Source: Porticoccus sp. W117 (lineage in GTDB: Bacteria > Pseudomonadota > Gammaproteobacteria > Pseudomonadales > Porticoccaceae). Taken from it: 64,000 bases of DNA. Below the pieces are notes generated by a model that saw only the letters and a program-made list of their open reading frames with translations, had not been told where the DNA came from and made no database searches. Shown here one piece after another: positions 43,285 to 53,286 of this stretch; the first letter of the stretch is position 1, and the number at the start of each line of letters is the position of its first letter. The stretch lies in NCBI RefSeq assembly GCF_030341905.1, contig NZ_JATAAF010000010.1, forward strand, positions 41,289 through 105,288, in the 5' to 3' direction. A program made the position numbers and the translations under genes.

Positions 43285-43439
43285 GGTCGCACGTCTGACG
43301 TCGCACGTCTGACGCTAAAATCGGTTCGGCAGGTACTGGCGGCCTGTGCCACTTGTATCCTGATTTAGGTTGTGCGCAGTAATGGAATCTTGCGCATGGC
43401 CGCCTTTAGCGTGCGACGTCAGACGTGCGACGTGCGACC
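43285..43439. repeat. Long inverted-repeat element (GGTCGCACGTCTGACG arms), copy 1
   Basis: Left arm 43285-43320 and right arm 43405-43439 are reverse complements in overall design, each built of GTCGCACG, TCTGACG and CGCACGCTAAA units. An 84-nt centre is non-coding. The same arms with a different centre occur at 57758-57939. It fills the pth-ychF gap. Confidence 0.8.
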
Positions 43440-43473
43440 GTTTTATTGAAGCGCTGAACTTGCAGCACCTACT

Positions 43474-44055
43474 TTACTTCGAATGAAGCTCCGTCATCGC
43501 CAATTCCCACTTGCCGTCCACTGCCAGGGGTAGGGATCGCAGGGCGTTGTCGATGCTGTCGTCTATGTGTTGCTGATCGCTTTTGCTGGCTTTGCAGAGT
43601 ACGTAGTTAATCACGTCTTTTGCATTGCCGGGGTGGCCGATGCCGATGCGCAGGCGGGCAAATTCCTTGTTATTGCCCAAGGCGCTGATGGTATCGCGCA
43701 AACCGTTGTGACCGCCGTGGCCGCCGCCTTTTTTAAAGCGTGCCGTGCCCGGGGGCAAATCCAGTTCGTCGTGTGCCACCAGAATGGCCTCCGGGGCAAT
43801 CTGGTAGAACCGTGCCATGGCGCCAATGGCCTGGCCGCTGCGGTTCATAAAGGTAGTGGGAATCAGCAGGCGCACGTCCCGGTTATCAATACGAACGCGG
43901 GTGGTGTCGCCAAAGAATTTGCTTTCTGGCTTCAATGTGGCGCCGCACTGGCGTGCCAGTTCCACAACGAAATCGGCCCCGGCATTGTGACGGGTCCGGT
44001 CGTATTTTGGTCCGGGGTTTCCCAGACCGACAATTAATTCAACCGGTGCGTCCAA
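43474..44055 (-). CDS. pth: Peptidyl-tRNA hydrolase
   Basis: Pth releases tRNA from prematurely ended peptidyl-tRNAs. The 193-residue protein has VGLGNPGPKYDRTRHNAG with catalytic His23, the FMNRSGQAIG segment, HDELDLPPG with its conserved Asp, and GGGHGGHNGLRD. ATG start. It lies 32 bp after rplY in the usual prs-rplY-pth-ychF order. Confidence 0.97.
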   Translation of the reverse strand: MDAPVELIVGLGNPGPKYDRTRHNAGADFVVELARQCGATLKPESKFFGDTTRVRIDNRDVRLLIPTTFMNRSGQAIGAMARFYQIAPEAILVAHDELDLPPGTARFKKGGGHGGHNGLRDTISALGNNKEFARLRIGIGHPGNAKDVINYVLCKASKSDQQHIDDSIDNALRSLPLAVDGKWELAMTELHSK

Positions 44056-44087
44056 TGTCGGGGCCTCTTGGCAAAGCCGGCGAGTAA

Positions 44088-44774
44088 TTACTCCTCGCTG
44101 GCAGCCTCTTCACCGTCGTCAGTAGCTTCGTCACCAACAGTCGGTACATCTGCTGCATCAACGTCTTCGTCAGCCTCTTCTTCAGCGGCGGCTTTCGGCT
44201 TGTTAACAGCAGCGATCGGCAGGTCGTGGTCTTCGCCGTGAGAAAGGGCAACAGACTCAACACCTTCCGGCAGCTTGATGTCGGAGATGTGCAGGCTCTG
44301 GCCCAGGGTAACCTCTGCCATATCCACTTCCAGGTACTCCGGCAGGTCGGCGGGCAGACAGGTGATTTCCAGCTCGGTCATGGTGTGAGCAATCACACCA
44401 CCTTCCTGCTTAACGCCAATACAGCTGTCTTCGTTAACGAAGTGCAGCGGTACGTTCACAGTCAGGGCACGCTTGGGGTTCACTCGCAGGAAGTCGGCGT
44501 GCAAAACCAGAGCTTTGGCCGGGTGACGCTGCAGATCCTTGAGGATGGCAGGTTGCTCGGTGCCGTCAATGTCCAGAGTGATAACGTGGGAGTAGAAGGC
44601 TTCGTTCTCCAGGGCTTTGGCAATGTCTTTGTGAGGGATGCTGATCATCACCGGCTCACGAACACCACCGTAAACAATACCTGGAATTTCGCCAGCCAGA
44701 CGGCGTTGGCGGCGGCTCGCACCTTTCCCAACGTCCTGGCGGACCTTAACGCTAAGGGTAAAATCGTCAGACAT
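44088..44774 (-). CDS. rplY: 50S ribosomal protein L25 (Ctc form)
   Basis: bL25 binds 5S rRNA in the central protuberance. The 228-residue protein is the long Ctc/TL5-like form: 5S-binding domain (about 1-92) with RRQRRLAGEIPGIVYGG, a C-terminal beta domain (about 93-185) and a very acidic tail (about 195-228). ATG start. The prs terminator lies between it and prs, so it probably has its own promoter. Confidence 0.96.
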   Translation of the reverse strand: MSDDFTLSVKVRQDVGKGASRRQRRLAGEIPGIVYGGVREPVMISIPHKDIAKALENEAFYSHVITLDIDGTEQPAILKDLQRHPAKALVLHADFLRVNPKRALTVNVPLHFVNEDSCIGVKQEGGVIAHTMTELEITCLPADLPEYLEVDMAEVTLGQSLHISDIKLPEGVESVALSHGEDHDLPIAAVNKPKAAAEEEADEDVDAADVPTVGDEATDDGEEAASEE

Positions 44775-44832
44775 GGTCTGAGTCTCCTATCATTTTGCCC
44801 ACCGTTCTCTGCGACCGATTGCGGCGGGGATT

Positions 44833-44861
44833 AAAAAAATCTCCGCTTTCTTGGCGGAGAT
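44833..44861 (-). terminator. Rho-independent terminator after prs
   Basis: On the minus strand, ATCTCCGC pairs with GCGGAGAT over a 7-nt loop, followed by TTTTTTTAA. It lies 28 bp past the prs stop. Confidence 0.85.
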
Positions 44862-44888
44862 CGTGAAAACAGCGGATGTTTGTATGGC

Positions 44889-45830
44889 TTATTCAAACAT
44901 CGCGCTGATGGATTCTTCGTTGTTGATGCGGCGAATGGTTTCCGCCAGCATCGGCGCCAGTGATAGCTGGCGAATTTTGCCCAGGGCCTTGGCTTCTTCA
45001 CGCAGTGGGATGCTGTTGGTTACCACCAGTTCGTCCATTTGTGAATTGGCAATATTATCCAGGGCTTTGCCCGACAGCACGGCGTGGGTGGAGTAAGCCA
45101 CTACTTTATTGGCGCCGTTTTGCTTGAGGGCGTCGGCAGCACCGCACAAGGTGCCGGCGGTATCCACCATATCGTCTACCAGCAGGCAGGTGCGGCCTTC
45201 CACTTCACCGATGATGTTCATCACTTCAGCCACATTGGCCTTGGGGCGACGCTTGTCGATAATGGCCAGGTCGCAGCCCAGCAGCTTCGCAGTGGCCCGC
45301 GCCCGTACTACGCCACCGATATCCGGGGAAACCACAATCAGGTCTTCGTAGCGCTGATTGCGGATGTCTTCCAGCAGTATCGGGGTGCCGAATACGTTGT
45401 CCACGGTGCAGTTAAAGAAGCCCTGAATCTGCTCCGCGTGCAGGTCTACGGTCACCACGCGCTCAACGCCCACATTGGCGATCATATCCGCCACTACCTT
45501 CGCGCTTATAGGTACGCGAATGGAGCGCACCCGGCGATCCTGACGGGCGTAACCGAAGTAGGGAATCACTGCGGTGACGATGGAGGCGGAGGCGCGGCGC
45601 AGAGCGTCCGCCATCAGTACCAGCTCCATCAAATTTTTGTTGGTGGGCTTGCAGGTGGACTGGACGATAAACACCTCTTTGCCGCGAACGTTCTCGCAGA
45701 TTTCGATGTTGATTTCGCCGTCGGAAAACTGCGATACCGTTGCATTACCCACGGGCACGCCGAGGATAGAGGCGACTTCCGCCGTCAGCTCCGGATTGGC
45801 GTTTCCGGAGAAAACCATCAAGTTGGCCAC
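44889..45830 (-). CDS. prs: Ribose-phosphate pyrophosphokinase
   Basis: Prs makes PRPP from ribose 5-phosphate and ATP, feeding nucleotide, His and Trp synthesis. The 313-residue protein has the flexible-loop [25 protein letters not shown] and the PRPP-binding [10 protein letters not shown] motif. The start is GTG at 45830 ([15 protein letters not shown]), matching the family N-terminus; an ATG four codons in is less likely. tRNA-Gln lies 74 bp upstream on the same strand. Confidence 0.97.
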   Translation of the reverse strand: MANLMVFSGNANPELTAEVASILGVPVGNATVSQFSDGEINIEICENVRGKEVFIVQSTCKPTNKNLMELVLMADALRRASASIVTAVIPYFGYARQDRRVRSIRVPISAKVVADMIANVGVERVVTVDLHAEQIQGFFNCTVDNVFGTPILLEDIRNQRYEDLIVVSPDIGGVVRARATAKLLGCDLAIIDKRRPKANVAEVMNIIGEVEGRTCLLVDDMVDTAGTLCGAADALKQNGANKVVAYSTHAVLSGKALDNIANSQMDELVVTNSIPLREEAKALGKIRQLSLAPMLAETIRRINNEESISAMFE

Positions 45831-45904
45831 AGTAAGATCCTTGATAGGTAGTACCCAGGTTGCAACCCCGCGCCCAGCTTTACGGGATTTTTACGGGAAG
45901 AAAA

Positions 45905-45980
45905 TGGCAGGGGTAGGAGGACTCGAACCTCCGAATGACGGGATCAAAACCCGTTGCCTTAGCCACTTGGCGATACCCCT
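45905..45980 (-). tRNA. tRNA-Gln (TTG)
   Basis: The 76-nt minus-strand sequence has acceptor AGGGGTA/TACCCCT, D arm GCC...GGC, anticodon stem ACGGG/CCCGT with loop TTTTGAT (anticodon TTG), and T arm GGAGG-TTCGAGT-CCTCC. CCA is encoded. Lies between ispE and prs, a common place in gammaproteobacteria. Confidence 0.95.
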
Positions 45981-45994
45981 GCAGATAGCTTTCG

Positions 45995-46837
45995 CTATGG
46001 GTAGGAACGGTTATCGTAGAGCGGTGACTGATTAACACCTCTGGCTACGAACCCCTGCGTGTTTTCTGGCCTTTCATCCAGCGCTGCCAAAGCGGCAGAT
46101 CGGGATGTGAAGCGGGCAAAAACGCAGGCACCGGTTCCAGTCATTCGAGCATTTTCGTCGTATTTTCGCAGCCATTCCCGTGCATTTCGCACCTCGGGAT
46201 GGAGCAATTCCACCACTTGCTGACAGTCATTTTGCCAGCCCTGCTCGAAAGAGGCGCGTATTTTCAGGATTGGGGTGTCCCTTGTCAATGCTTGATGAGA
46301 AAAAATTTTGGCTGTTTCCACATGACAGTTGGGGTGAATCACCAGGAACCAATCGTCAGCGGTTTCAACAGGAGTTAGCTGCTCGCCAATGCCTTCTCCC
46401 CAGGCGGTGTGGCCACGGACAAAAACCGGTACGTCGGCGCCCAGTTGCAACCCCAGTTCCGCCAGCTGATCGATATTGAGATTCAATTTCCACAAGCGGT
46501 TGAGGCCCACCAGTGCGGTGGCCGCATTGGAGCTGCCGCCCCCCAGGCCGCCACCCATAGGCAGGCGTTTGGTCAGCTGGAAATCCACGCCTTGGGCGCA
46601 ACCGGTGTATTGCTGCAAAAGGCGCGCGGCTTTGTATATCAGGTTGTATTGTGGTGGCACCCCATCAATAGCGGGGTGAATGTGAATGTCGCCGTCATCG
46701 CGAATGGCAAATCCCAGCTCATCGCCGTAATCGAGAATCTGAAACAGGGTTTGCAGGTTGTGATAGCCATCCTCCCGCCGCCCGGTGATATGCAGGAACA
46801 GGTTGAGTTTGGCGGGGGCGGGGAGGGTAAAGGTCAT
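45995..46837 (-). CDS. ispE: 4-diphosphocytidyl-2-C-methyl-D-erythritol kinase
   Basis: IspE phosphorylates CDP-ME in the MEP isoprenoid pathway. From the ATG at 46837 it has 280 residues with the GHMP-kinase parts: [23 protein letters not shown], the P-loop [18 protein letters not shown] and the C-terminal [11 protein letters not shown]. The frame runs 18 codons further upstream only through a 7-bp repeat array, which I exclude. lolB is upstream in the usual lolB-ispE-tRNA-prs order, but about 240 bp of repeats separate them. Confidence 0.96.
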   Translation of the reverse strand: MTFTLPAPAKLNLFLHITGRREDGYHNLQTLFQILDYGDELGFAIRDDGDIHIHPAIDGVPPQYNLIYKAARLLQQYTGCAQGVDFQLTKRLPMGGGLGGGSSNAATALVGLNRLWKLNLNIDQLAELGLQLGADVPVFVRGHTAWGEGIGEQLTPVETADDWFLVIHPNCHVETAKIFSHQALTRDTPILKIRASFEQGWQNDCQQVVELLHPEVRNAREWLRKYDENARMTGTGACVFARFTSRSAALAALDERPENTQGFVARGVNQSPLYDNRSYP

Positions 46838-46842
46838 CAGCT

Positions 46843-46880
46843 GCGGGTTGCGGGTTGCGGGTTGCGGGTTGCGGGTTGCG
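46843..46880. repeat. 7-bp tandem repeat (GCGGGTT x5) before ispE
   Basis: Five exact copies of GCGGGTT followed by a partial unit, ending 6 bp from the ispE ATG. Copy number could change by slippage and alter the 5-prime leader or the upstream frame. The same word occurs singly elsewhere in the window (9080, 47047). Confidence 0.85.
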
Positions 46881-46918
46881 AACCATAGCAAAGCTGCGGG
46901 CGGCGGGCTACGGGCATA

Positions 46919-47020
46919 TCGTCATCGCGAAGGAGCGTAGCGACTGCGGCGATCTTCATCTACAGAGCGCCCAATGTCAGGAGATTGCCGCGTCGCTACG
47001 CTCCTCGCAATGACGAGGTG
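46919..47020. repeat. Palindromic repeat, TCGTCATCGCGAAGGAGCGTAGCGAC type
   Basis: TCGTCATCGCGAAGGAGCGTAGCGAC-TGCGGCGATCT (from 46919) is inverted relative to GGAGATTGCCGCGTCGCTACGCTCCTCGCAATGACGAGG (to 47020). The right arm nearly equals the unit at 370-404. The pair fills the lolB-ispE gap together with CGGGTT-type units; no gene is present here. Confidence 0.75.
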
Positions 47021-47074
47021 ATTGGAGCGTAGCGTTCGATCTGCCCGCAACACGTAACGCGAAACCCGCAACGG

Positions 47075-47671
47075 TTACTCAAACTCCCAACGCTTAATCA
47101 CCAACTTAAAGCTCAACTCGCCTTTTTGGCCATCAATCTTCCCCGGCAGCAGCCACTGGCCGGATTGTCGGTAGCGGCTAAAGGCCAGTTGCCAGCCATC
47201 TTGTTCCAGTTGGCTCAACAGCCCTTGGGGGTCGTGGCTCTGGGCGGTGATGGTGCCGCTGGGGGTGGGAATGCCTCGCGCCCAGTAGGTGAGGTCTTCT
47301 ACAGAAAGTGGCACGCCAAGCAGGTCGCCGGTCAGTTGCTGGCTGTTGGCGGCGACCAGTTGTTCGTCCCCTTGGCGCAATGTCACCTGTTGGTCATTGC
47401 CTTCTATATAGGTAGTGCCAATGCCGAAGATGCCGCTCAGGCGCATTTGGTATTGCTGTTGCTGTTGTTGCCAGCGCAGGGAGGCGCTGCCGGATTCTGC
47501 CGGGGAACGAAACGCCAGTTTGCCGTTGAGGTGCCATTGTTGCAGGGTTTGCAATTGTTGCTGGTGAAGCTGCCAGTCGGGAAGCGGCTGTTTGTTTTGC
47601 GGAGGCAGATTGCTGCAAGCGGCGAGGCCGATCAGCAAGGCAGTCACAAAGGCGCGGCGAATGACTGCCAT
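47075..47671 (-). CDS. lolB: Outer-membrane lipoprotein insertase LolB
   Basis: LolB accepts lipoproteins from LolA and inserts them in the outer membrane. The 198-residue protein has a lipoprotein signal with lipobox LAAC (Cys19), then WHLNGKLAFRSPAESGSASLRWQQ and the following beta strands of the unclosed barrel. The Gln-rich WQQQQQQY stretch is local low complexity. Its start overlaps the stop of the TPR lipoprotein gene by one base, as in Pseudomonas. Confidence 0.93.
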   Translation of the reverse strand: MAVIRRAFVTALLIGLAACSNLPPQNKQPLPDWQLHQQQLQTLQQWHLNGKLAFRSPAESGSASLRWQQQQQQYQMRLSGIFGIGTTYIEGNDQQVTLRQGDEQLVAANSQQLTGDLLGVPLSVEDLTYWARGIPTPSGTITAQSHDPQGLLSQLEQDGWQLAFSRYRQSGQWLLPGKIDGQKGELSFKLVIKRWEFE

Positions 47672-49491
47672 CAGGGTTGGTTCTGGCTCACTCGGGTGGC
47701 GCCCAGGCGTTCCATGGTTTCCACCACATGTTTGGCGCCGGGTTTGTCTTTGTTATCCGCCAGGCTTTTTTCCCAGATGTCCAGTGCTTCGGTACGCTCG
47801 CCCATTTGCCACAATACCTCTCCCAAGTGGGCAGCTACCTCCGGGTCCGGGTACAGCTCAAAAGCGCGGCGCAGGTAGGGCAGAGCTTCTTCCAGCCGTT
47901 GCAGGCGGAACAGCGCCCAGCCCATGCTGTCGAGAATGGCGGGGTTTTCCGGGTCCAGCTTTAGCGCCTTGCTCACCAGTTGGTGGGCTTCCTGATAATC
48001 CGCCGGGTCATCACTGTTGCTGAGGGAGTAACCCAGAGCGTTGAGGGCGTCGGCGCTGTCTGGTTGCAGGGCAATCATTGCCCGTAAATCTTTGTGAGAG
48101 CTGGGGCTGTCCCCCTGTTGTTCGTACAGCATTGAACGGCTGTACAACAACTCGCCATTCTCCGGGTGCTTTTGCAGGGCGCTATTGAGCAGAGCCAGTG
48201 CCCGGTCGTTGAACTGGTTGCTGGCCAGCACGGAAGCAATTTCCTGATAGATGCCGGCAGATTCTTTGGGGTTGAGCGCCAGCAATTCTTCCACCAGTTG
48301 GTTCAGTTCGTCATCGCGATCATTGGCCGCCAGCAGGCGGATTTGTGCACTCACGGCATTGCTGTAGCGGTTGCCTGCTGCCACCTGGCGGTAGTGCGCA
48401 ATGGCGTCGTCGTGGCGCTCTGCCTGCTCGTCGATACGCCCCAGCTGGTAGTGGGCGTTGTCTTTGTATTCGGCGCTGTCCAGCAGCTGTTCGAACAGGG
48501 GCTGCGCTTCCTGGTACAGCTTTTTGGTGATGTTGAACATGGCCAGGGCATTCACCAAACGCTGATCATCCGGAAACTGCTCCACCAGGCTCACCAGTTC
48601 GGCACGGCTGCGGTCCACGTCTTTGTCTGCCCACTGTTTGGACAGCTGCAGGCGCAGGCGCTTGCTGTTCGGGTATTGCGCGACGCTTTGCTCCAGATAC
48701 GCCAGGTTGGCATCCAGACCGTCTTTTTCAAAAATGGCGCTGGCGATAATGAGCAGGGCGCTGTCTCGCTCGGTTTCCGGCTGTTGTACGGTGCTGGCAC
48801 GGGCAATGGTTGCGTCGTAATTCTGTTCCAGCAATAGCAGTCGTGCGTCCAGCAATGCGATCTGGGGATGGCTGGTCAGATCGTGGTACTGGCCAGCGGG
48901 AGCGGTGAGTGTCTTCAAAGCGTTGCGCAGCAGCTGACGCTGTTCGGGGGTGGCTTCTTGCAGCTGGCGGGCAATGACGTAGCTGGCTTCTTTGTCATCG
49001 TCCCGCAGCGCTTGCAGGGCGTGTGGCAGTGCCTTGGCGAGCTGCCCGCCGTAGGCCAGGTAATAGCCGGCGATACGGTTGGCGTCGGTATTCTGTGGTG
49101 CCACTTCTGCCCATAACTGCGCCAGTTCCAGCGCTTGTTGGGCGGCGTTGAGTTGCACAGCCAACCAGGTGGCGGTGGCAGCTACCCCCGGGTCACGGGT
49201 GGCAAATGCCTGTTTGCGGTAGCGATTGAGTTGCAGGCCATATTGTTGGTTGGCTCCGGCAAAGTCGGCGACCAGCAGGTCGAACAGGGTTTCCGGTTTA
49301 AAGGGCTCCAGAGGAGGCTTGGGTTTGTTGTCGGCCTCGGCGACTACCGCTGTTTGTTCAACACTTTCCACTATCGGTGCGCCGCCGTTTTGTTGCAGCG
49401 TGGTACAGCCAGTCAGGGTCAGCAATAATGCTGCGATGGTGGTTGCCAGCGGTGAGCGGCGCTTGCTTTGTCGGCAGTGAAGTAAGGACAT
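47671..49491 (-). CDS. TPR-repeat lipoprotein
   Basis: A 606-residue exported protein with lipobox LTGC (Cys near 29) and tetratricopeptide repeats over most of its length, clearest at the C-terminus ([12 protein letters not shown]..., [46 protein letters not shown]). TPRs mediate protein-protein contacts, and this protein is probably anchored to the outer membrane. It is the usual partner upstream of lolB and divergent from hemA across a 147-bp promoter region. Exact role unknown. Confidence 0.9.
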   Translation of the reverse strand: MSLLHCRQSKRRSPLATTIAALLLTLTGCTTLQQNGGAPIVESVEQTAVVAEADNKPKPPLEPFKPETLFDLLVADFAGANQQYGLQLNRYRKQAFATRDPGVAATATWLAVQLNAAQQALELAQLWAEVAPQNTDANRIAGYYLAYGGQLAKALPHALQALRDDDKEASYVIARQLQEATPEQRQLLRNALKTLTAPAGQYHDLTSHPQIALLDARLLLLEQNYDATIARASTVQQPETERDSALLIIASAIFEKDGLDANLAYLEQSVAQYPNSKRLRLQLSKQWADKDVDRSRAELVSLVEQFPDDQRLVNALAMFNITKKLYQEAQPLFEQLLDSAEYKDNAHYQLGRIDEQAERHDDAIAHYRQVAAGNRYSNAVSAQIRLLAANDRDDELNQLVEELLALNPKESAGIYQEIASVLASNQFNDRALALLNSALQKHPENGELLYSRSMLYEQQGDSPSSHKDLRAMIALQPDSADALNALGYSLSNSDDPADYQEAHQLVSKALKLDPENPAILDSMGWALFRLQRLEEALPYLRRAFELYPDPEVAAHLGEVLWQMGERTEALDIWEKSLADNKDKPGAKHVVETMERLGATRVSQNQP

Positions 49492-49638
49492 AATGCAGCC
49501 TTATATGCAGTTACAGGTAATAGTGTCATGTTCTATGACCACTGTCACAGCCATTCGACTCCTATTTTCTTCCGCCCCTTGTGTTTTCCCACCGCAATCA
49601 CCGAAAATTCACGGTTTCGTCGGCCACCTCCTGATTTT

Positions 49639-50907
49639 ATGAAGTTTCTCGCCCTGGGTATCAATCACCGCACCGCGTCGCTGGACGTGCGTGAGCGAGT
49701 GGCGTTTGCCCCTGAGCGCATGGTGGCGGCGTTGCAGCAGGCCAGCGAGCGTGTTGGCCTGGATGAAGTGGTGATTCTGTCCACCTGCAATCGCACCGAG
49801 GTGTACAGCGCCGGCCAGCAAGATGCCGATGCGTTGCTGGAGTGGTTTGCCAGTTACCATTCTCTGACTCGCCAGCAATTGGCCGATTGTCACTACCTGT
49901 ACAGGGATGGCGATATGGCCCGCCATATGATGCGCGTGGCCTGTGGGCTGGATTCCATGGTGCTGGGTGAGCCGCAGATTCTCGGCCAGGTGAAGTCTGC
50001 CTTTGCGGTGGCCCAGGAAGCGGGCACGGTGAACGGCCATCTCAATCAGGTGTTCCAGCAGGTGTTCTCGGTGGCCAAAAAAGTGCGCACCGAAACCGCC
50101 ATTGGCGAAAGCCCGGTATCTGTGGCCTACGCAGCGGTCAGTCTGGGGCAGCAGATTTTTTCCGATCTCAGCCGCGAACACGCGCTGTTAATTGGTGCTG
50201 GCGATACCGTTGAGCTGGCGGCGCGCCATCTGGTTGAAAAGGGCATCGGTGGCATTACTGTGGCCAACCGCACGTTTAACCGGGCTGAGCAACTGGCGCA
50301 GCAATTCGGTGCGGACGCTATTCTGTTGTCGGACATCCCCGACCACCTGCACCGGGCCGATATTGTGATTTCTTCCACTGCCAGCCAGTTGCCGATTCTC
50401 GGTAAAGGAGCGGTGGAGTCGGCCCTGAAAAAGCGCAAACATCGCCCCATGTTTATGGTGGACATTGCCGTGCCCAGGGATATTGAGCCCCAGGTGGGGT
50501 CGCTCAGTGATGTTTACCTGTATACCGTCGACGACCTGCGGGAAGTGATCGACGAGAACATCCGTTCCAGAGAAAGCGCCGCCCACAAGGCGGAGGAAAT
50601 TATTGAGCACGGCGTAGAGCTATGGCAGCGCCAACTGCGTGGCCTGGACGCGGTGGATACCATACGCGCGGTGCGCACCGCCATGGAAAAGCTGCGCGAC
50701 GACGAACTTGATAAAGCACTGAAGGCGCTGCAACGGGGCGACGATCCACAGGATTTATTGCGCCAGTTTGCCCGCAACCTCACCAACAAGTTTCTCCACC
50801 AGCCCACCAGCGGACTAAAGCAGGCCGGCGAAGAAGGCCGTCAGGACCAAATACGCTTGGCGAGCAAACTGTTTGCCGTTGGCGATAACAACAAAGCAGA
50901 GAAGTAA
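49639..50907 (+). CDS. hemA: Glutamyl-tRNA reductase
   Basis: HemA reduces glutamyl-tRNA to glutamate semialdehyde, the first committed step of heme synthesis. From the ATG at 49639 it has 422 residues with [17 protein letters not shown], catalytic Cys50 (STCNRTEVY), [17 protein letters not shown], the NADPH-binding [16 protein letters not shown] and the C-terminal helical dimerisation domain. The frame is open 37 codons further upstream but that part has no family match. It overlaps prfA by one base. Confidence 0.96.
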   Translation: MKFLALGINHRTASLDVRERVAFAPERMVAALQQASERVGLDEVVILSTCNRTEVYSAGQQDADALLEWFASYHSLTRQQLADCHYLYRDGDMARHMMRVACGLDSMVLGEPQILGQVKSAFAVAQEAGTVNGHLNQVFQQVFSVAKKVRTETAIGESPVSVAYAAVSLGQQIFSDLSREHALLIGAGDTVELAARHLVEKGIGGITVANRTFNRAEQLAQQFGADAILLSDIPDHLHRADIVISSTASQLPILGKGAVESALKKRKHRPMFMVDIAVPRDIEPQVGSLSDVYLYTVDDLREVIDENIRSRESAAHKAEEIIEHGVELWQRQLRGLDAVDTIRAVRTAMEKLRDDELDKALKALQRGDDPQDLLRQFARNLTNKFLHQPTSGLKQAGEEGRQDQIRLASKLFAVGDNNKAEK

Positions 50908-51992
50908 TGAAGCAGAGCATTCTCGACAAACTGGAACACCTGATGGAGCGCTACGAGGAAGTGGGAATTTCCCTGGGCGATCCGGATGTTATCGGTGACC
51001 AGAAGAAATTCCAGGCCTTGAGTCGCGAGTACGCCGAGTTAGAGCCAGTGGTAAAAAGCTATGGCCGCTACCAACAGGTGCTGGCGGATATCGACGAAGC
51101 CAAAACCATGCTCAAGGACGCCGACCCGGACATGCGGGAAATGGCTCAGGAGGAATTAAAACAGGGCGAAGCAGCGCTGGAACCACTGGAAACGGAGTTG
51201 CAAAAACTATTGTTGCCCAAAGACCCCAACGACGACAAAAACGTGTTCCTGGAAATTCGTGCCGGTACCGGTGGTGACGAAGCGGCGATTTTTTCCGGCG
51301 ACCTGTTTCGCATGTATTCCCGCTACGCGGAGCTGCAAGGTTGGCGCATCGAAATGATCAGCGCTCGCGACGGTGAACACGGCGGTTTTAAAGAAGTGAT
51401 CAGCCGCATTGTAGGGGCGGGAGCCTACTCCAAACTGAAATTTGAATCCGGTGCCCACCGAGTCCAGCGGGTGCCGGAAACCGAATCCCAGGGGCGTATC
51501 CACACCTCCGCCTGCACCGTTGCTATTTTGGCGGAGGCAGATGAATTGGATGCCATCGAAATCAACCCGGCGGAACTGCGCATCGATACCTTCCGTGCCT
51601 CCGGAGCCGGTGGTCAGCACGTCAACAAAACCGATTCCGCCATTCGCATTACCCATCTGCCCACCGGCTTGGTAGTGGAATGTCAGGACGAGCGATCGCA
51701 ACACAAAAACAAAGCCAAGGCACTGGCACATCTGCAATCGCGTCTGCAACAAGCCCAGGAAGAAGCCGCGGCCAAAGAACAATCCGACACCCGCCGTTTG
51801 CTGGTAGGCAGTGGCGATCGCTCGGAACGGATTCGCACCTACAACTACCCCCAGGGCCGGGTCACTGACCACCGCATCAACCTGACGCTCTACAAGCTGG
51901 ACGAAATTATGCAGGGGAAATTGGAGGAAGTGGTGCAGCCGTTGGTGACGGAGTATCAGGCAGATCAGTTGGCGGCGTTGGCGGGGGAGTAA
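50907..51992 (+). CDS. prfA: Peptide chain release factor 1
   Basis: RF1 ends translation at UAA and UAG. The 361-residue protein has the catalytic Gly235-Gly236-Gln237 ([16 protein letters not shown]), the peptide-anticodon region [19 protein letters not shown] (PxT), and the C-terminal [23 protein letters not shown] start overlaps the hemA stop. In most relatives prmC, whose product methylates this GGQ glutamine, follows directly; here an AT-rich gene intervenes. Confidence 0.97.
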   Translation: MKQSILDKLEHLMERYEEVGISLGDPDVIGDQKKFQALSREYAELEPVVKSYGRYQQVLADIDEAKTMLKDADPDMREMAQEELKQGEAALEPLETELQKLLLPKDPNDDKNVFLEIRAGTGGDEAAIFSGDLFRMYSRYAELQGWRIEMISARDGEHGGFKEVISRIVGAGAYSKLKFESGAHRVQRVPETESQGRIHTSACTVAILAEADELDAIEINPAELRIDTFRASGAGGQHVNKTDSAIRITHLPTGLVVECQDERSQHKNKAKALAHLQSRLQQAQEEAAAKEQSDTRRLLVGSGDRSERIRTYNYPQGRVTDHRINLTLYKLDEIMQGKLEEVVQPLVTEYQADQLAALAGE

Positions 51993-52002
51993 ATGCTACG
52001 AG

Positions 52003-52130
52003 TTTCGGGTTACGGGCCGCGGGCAGATCGAATTACCTTGCCATTGCGAGCCGCTACAGGCGAAGTGGCAATCTTCTGAATTCGGAGTGCCTGTATGGAG
52101 ATCGCCGCAGTCGCGCTGAGGGTGGTTTAA
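52003..52130. repeat. Degenerate palindromic repeats after prfA
   Basis: CGGGTTACGGGCCGCGGGC followed by CCATTGCGAGCCGCTACAGGCGAAGTGGCAATCTTCTG and GGAGATCGCCGCAGTCGCGCTGAGGG. These are worn copies of the families at 9080 and 46919. They border the foreign-looking gene at 52179. Confidence 0.55.
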
Positions 52131-52178
52131 AAGTAGGCTGTGGCTTCACAATAAATTGCTATAAATTTTAGGGAAGTT

Positions 52179-53165
52179 ATGAAACATCATTTTGGAGATT
52201 TATTGGATCGAGATGGTGACTACTGGACAATAATTCCTAATAGAGAGCGCTACACCTATTATGTAGGTGATGTACCACCAGGAAGTGCAGAGATTACAGT
52301 TGTTACTATTGGTGAGGAAGATGAAAAGTGGAGAACCATTTCTTCTTTACCAAATTTAGAAGAGCTTACACTTCATAAGCCTACTAAAGAACAACTAGAG
52401 AGTGTTTCTAAGCTGACACAATTAAAAAGACTAAGAGTTACTCACGCCAGAACAAAGGATATTGGATTTATAAGCTCATTATGTAATTTAGAAGAGCTAG
52501 TCATGGAATATGTATCAGGTTTTTCTGACTTGTCGCCTCTTAATGGTCTCCCAAATTTAAAGTCTATCCACTTTGAGAATTTAAGGCGAGTAACTGATTT
52601 TGGAGGCTTGTCAGGCTTAAGAAGTCTTCGATATCTGAATATCGATGGTACGCTGGATTGGAAGCAACCAATACTAGATTTTGAATTTTTAAGTGGTTTG
52701 CCTAATCTCGAAGTTTTATCTCTAGGGCAAATTATTAACAAGACACCTTACCCCGCACTACTGCCAGCTTTAACACTTAAAAAACTCAAAAGTTTTCGCG
52801 CAACATGGACTATGTTAGCTGCTGAAGAGTACGCTTTATTAGAGGTCGGTATGCCTCATGTTGACGGTGCTGTGCGTGGTCCTTATACAAAGTTTGCATA
52901 TTCAACTATTCCACTTCCAAATCATGATATTCGCAGCCACTTGTCAGATGATGTAGTTCGAGAAAAACATCCAGAGGTTAAAATTTACTACAATGGGGAA
53001 AGGCATATAGACGACCCAAAGAATACGTGGCTTGAGTTTACGGGCAAAAAAGCTGGTAGAGTAAAGGTTGGCTCTTCAAAGGAAAAAGAGAGGCGCGATG
53101 CCTATTCTGAAAGATACGAATCAATGAAAGATCAAGCAAGAGCAATAATTGCTGAGTTGATTTAG
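52179..53165 (+). CDS. AT-rich leucine-rich-repeat protein of unknown function
   Basis: A 328-residue protein with an N-terminal part (1-55), then five or six LRRs (about 56-190): LPNLEELTLHKP, LTQLKRLRVTHA, LCNLEELVMEYV, LPNLKSIHFENL, LRSLRYLNIDG and LPNLEVLSLGQI. The C-terminal 120 residues are charged and unlike anything I know. No signal peptide or TM segment, so it is probably cytoplasmic. Base composition is far more AT-rich than everything around it and codon use differs sharply, the clearest sign of horizontal transfer in the window. It sits inside the prfA-prmC pair. ATG start with AGGGAAG upstream. Confidence 0.8.
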   Translation: MKHHFGDLLDRDGDYWTIIPNRERYTYYVGDVPPGSAEITVVTIGEEDEKWRTISSLPNLEELTLHKPTKEQLESVSKLTQLKRLRVTHARTKDIGFISSLCNLEELVMEYVSGFSDLSPLNGLPNLKSIHFENLRRVTDFGGLSGLRSLRYLNIDGTLDWKQPILDFEFLSGLPNLEVLSLGQIINKTPYPALLPALTLKKLKSFRATWTMLAAEEYALLEVGMPHVDGAVRGPYTKFAYSTIPLPNHDIRSHLSDDVVREKHPEVKIYYNGERHIDDPKNTWLEFTGKKAGRVKVGSSKEKERRDAYSERYESMKDQARAIIAELI

Positions 53166-53286
53166 GTGCAAAATATTTGTAGCGAGTACAAGCGACAAAA
53201 CCACAAAAAGCCCGACTGCTTTTGCGCCTGCATACGTTAGTGACCCAATACCTCTTTCCTTAGCTCACCAACCGAGAACGCCGCCA

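Noticed and set aside
46843..46880. CRISPR array
   Set aside because: The units are 7 bp and contiguous, with no spacers. No CRISPR-like spacing of direct repeats was seen anywhere in the window.
50907..51992. Altered PxT motif in RF1 (PET instead of PAT)
   Set aside because: I recall PET in RF1 of related gammaproteobacteria, so it is normal variation.
53166..53286. Integron attC site after the LRR gene
   Set aside because: A GTTAGTG word is present but does not fit the GTTRRRY core, and no matching RYYYAAC partner forms the needed stem.
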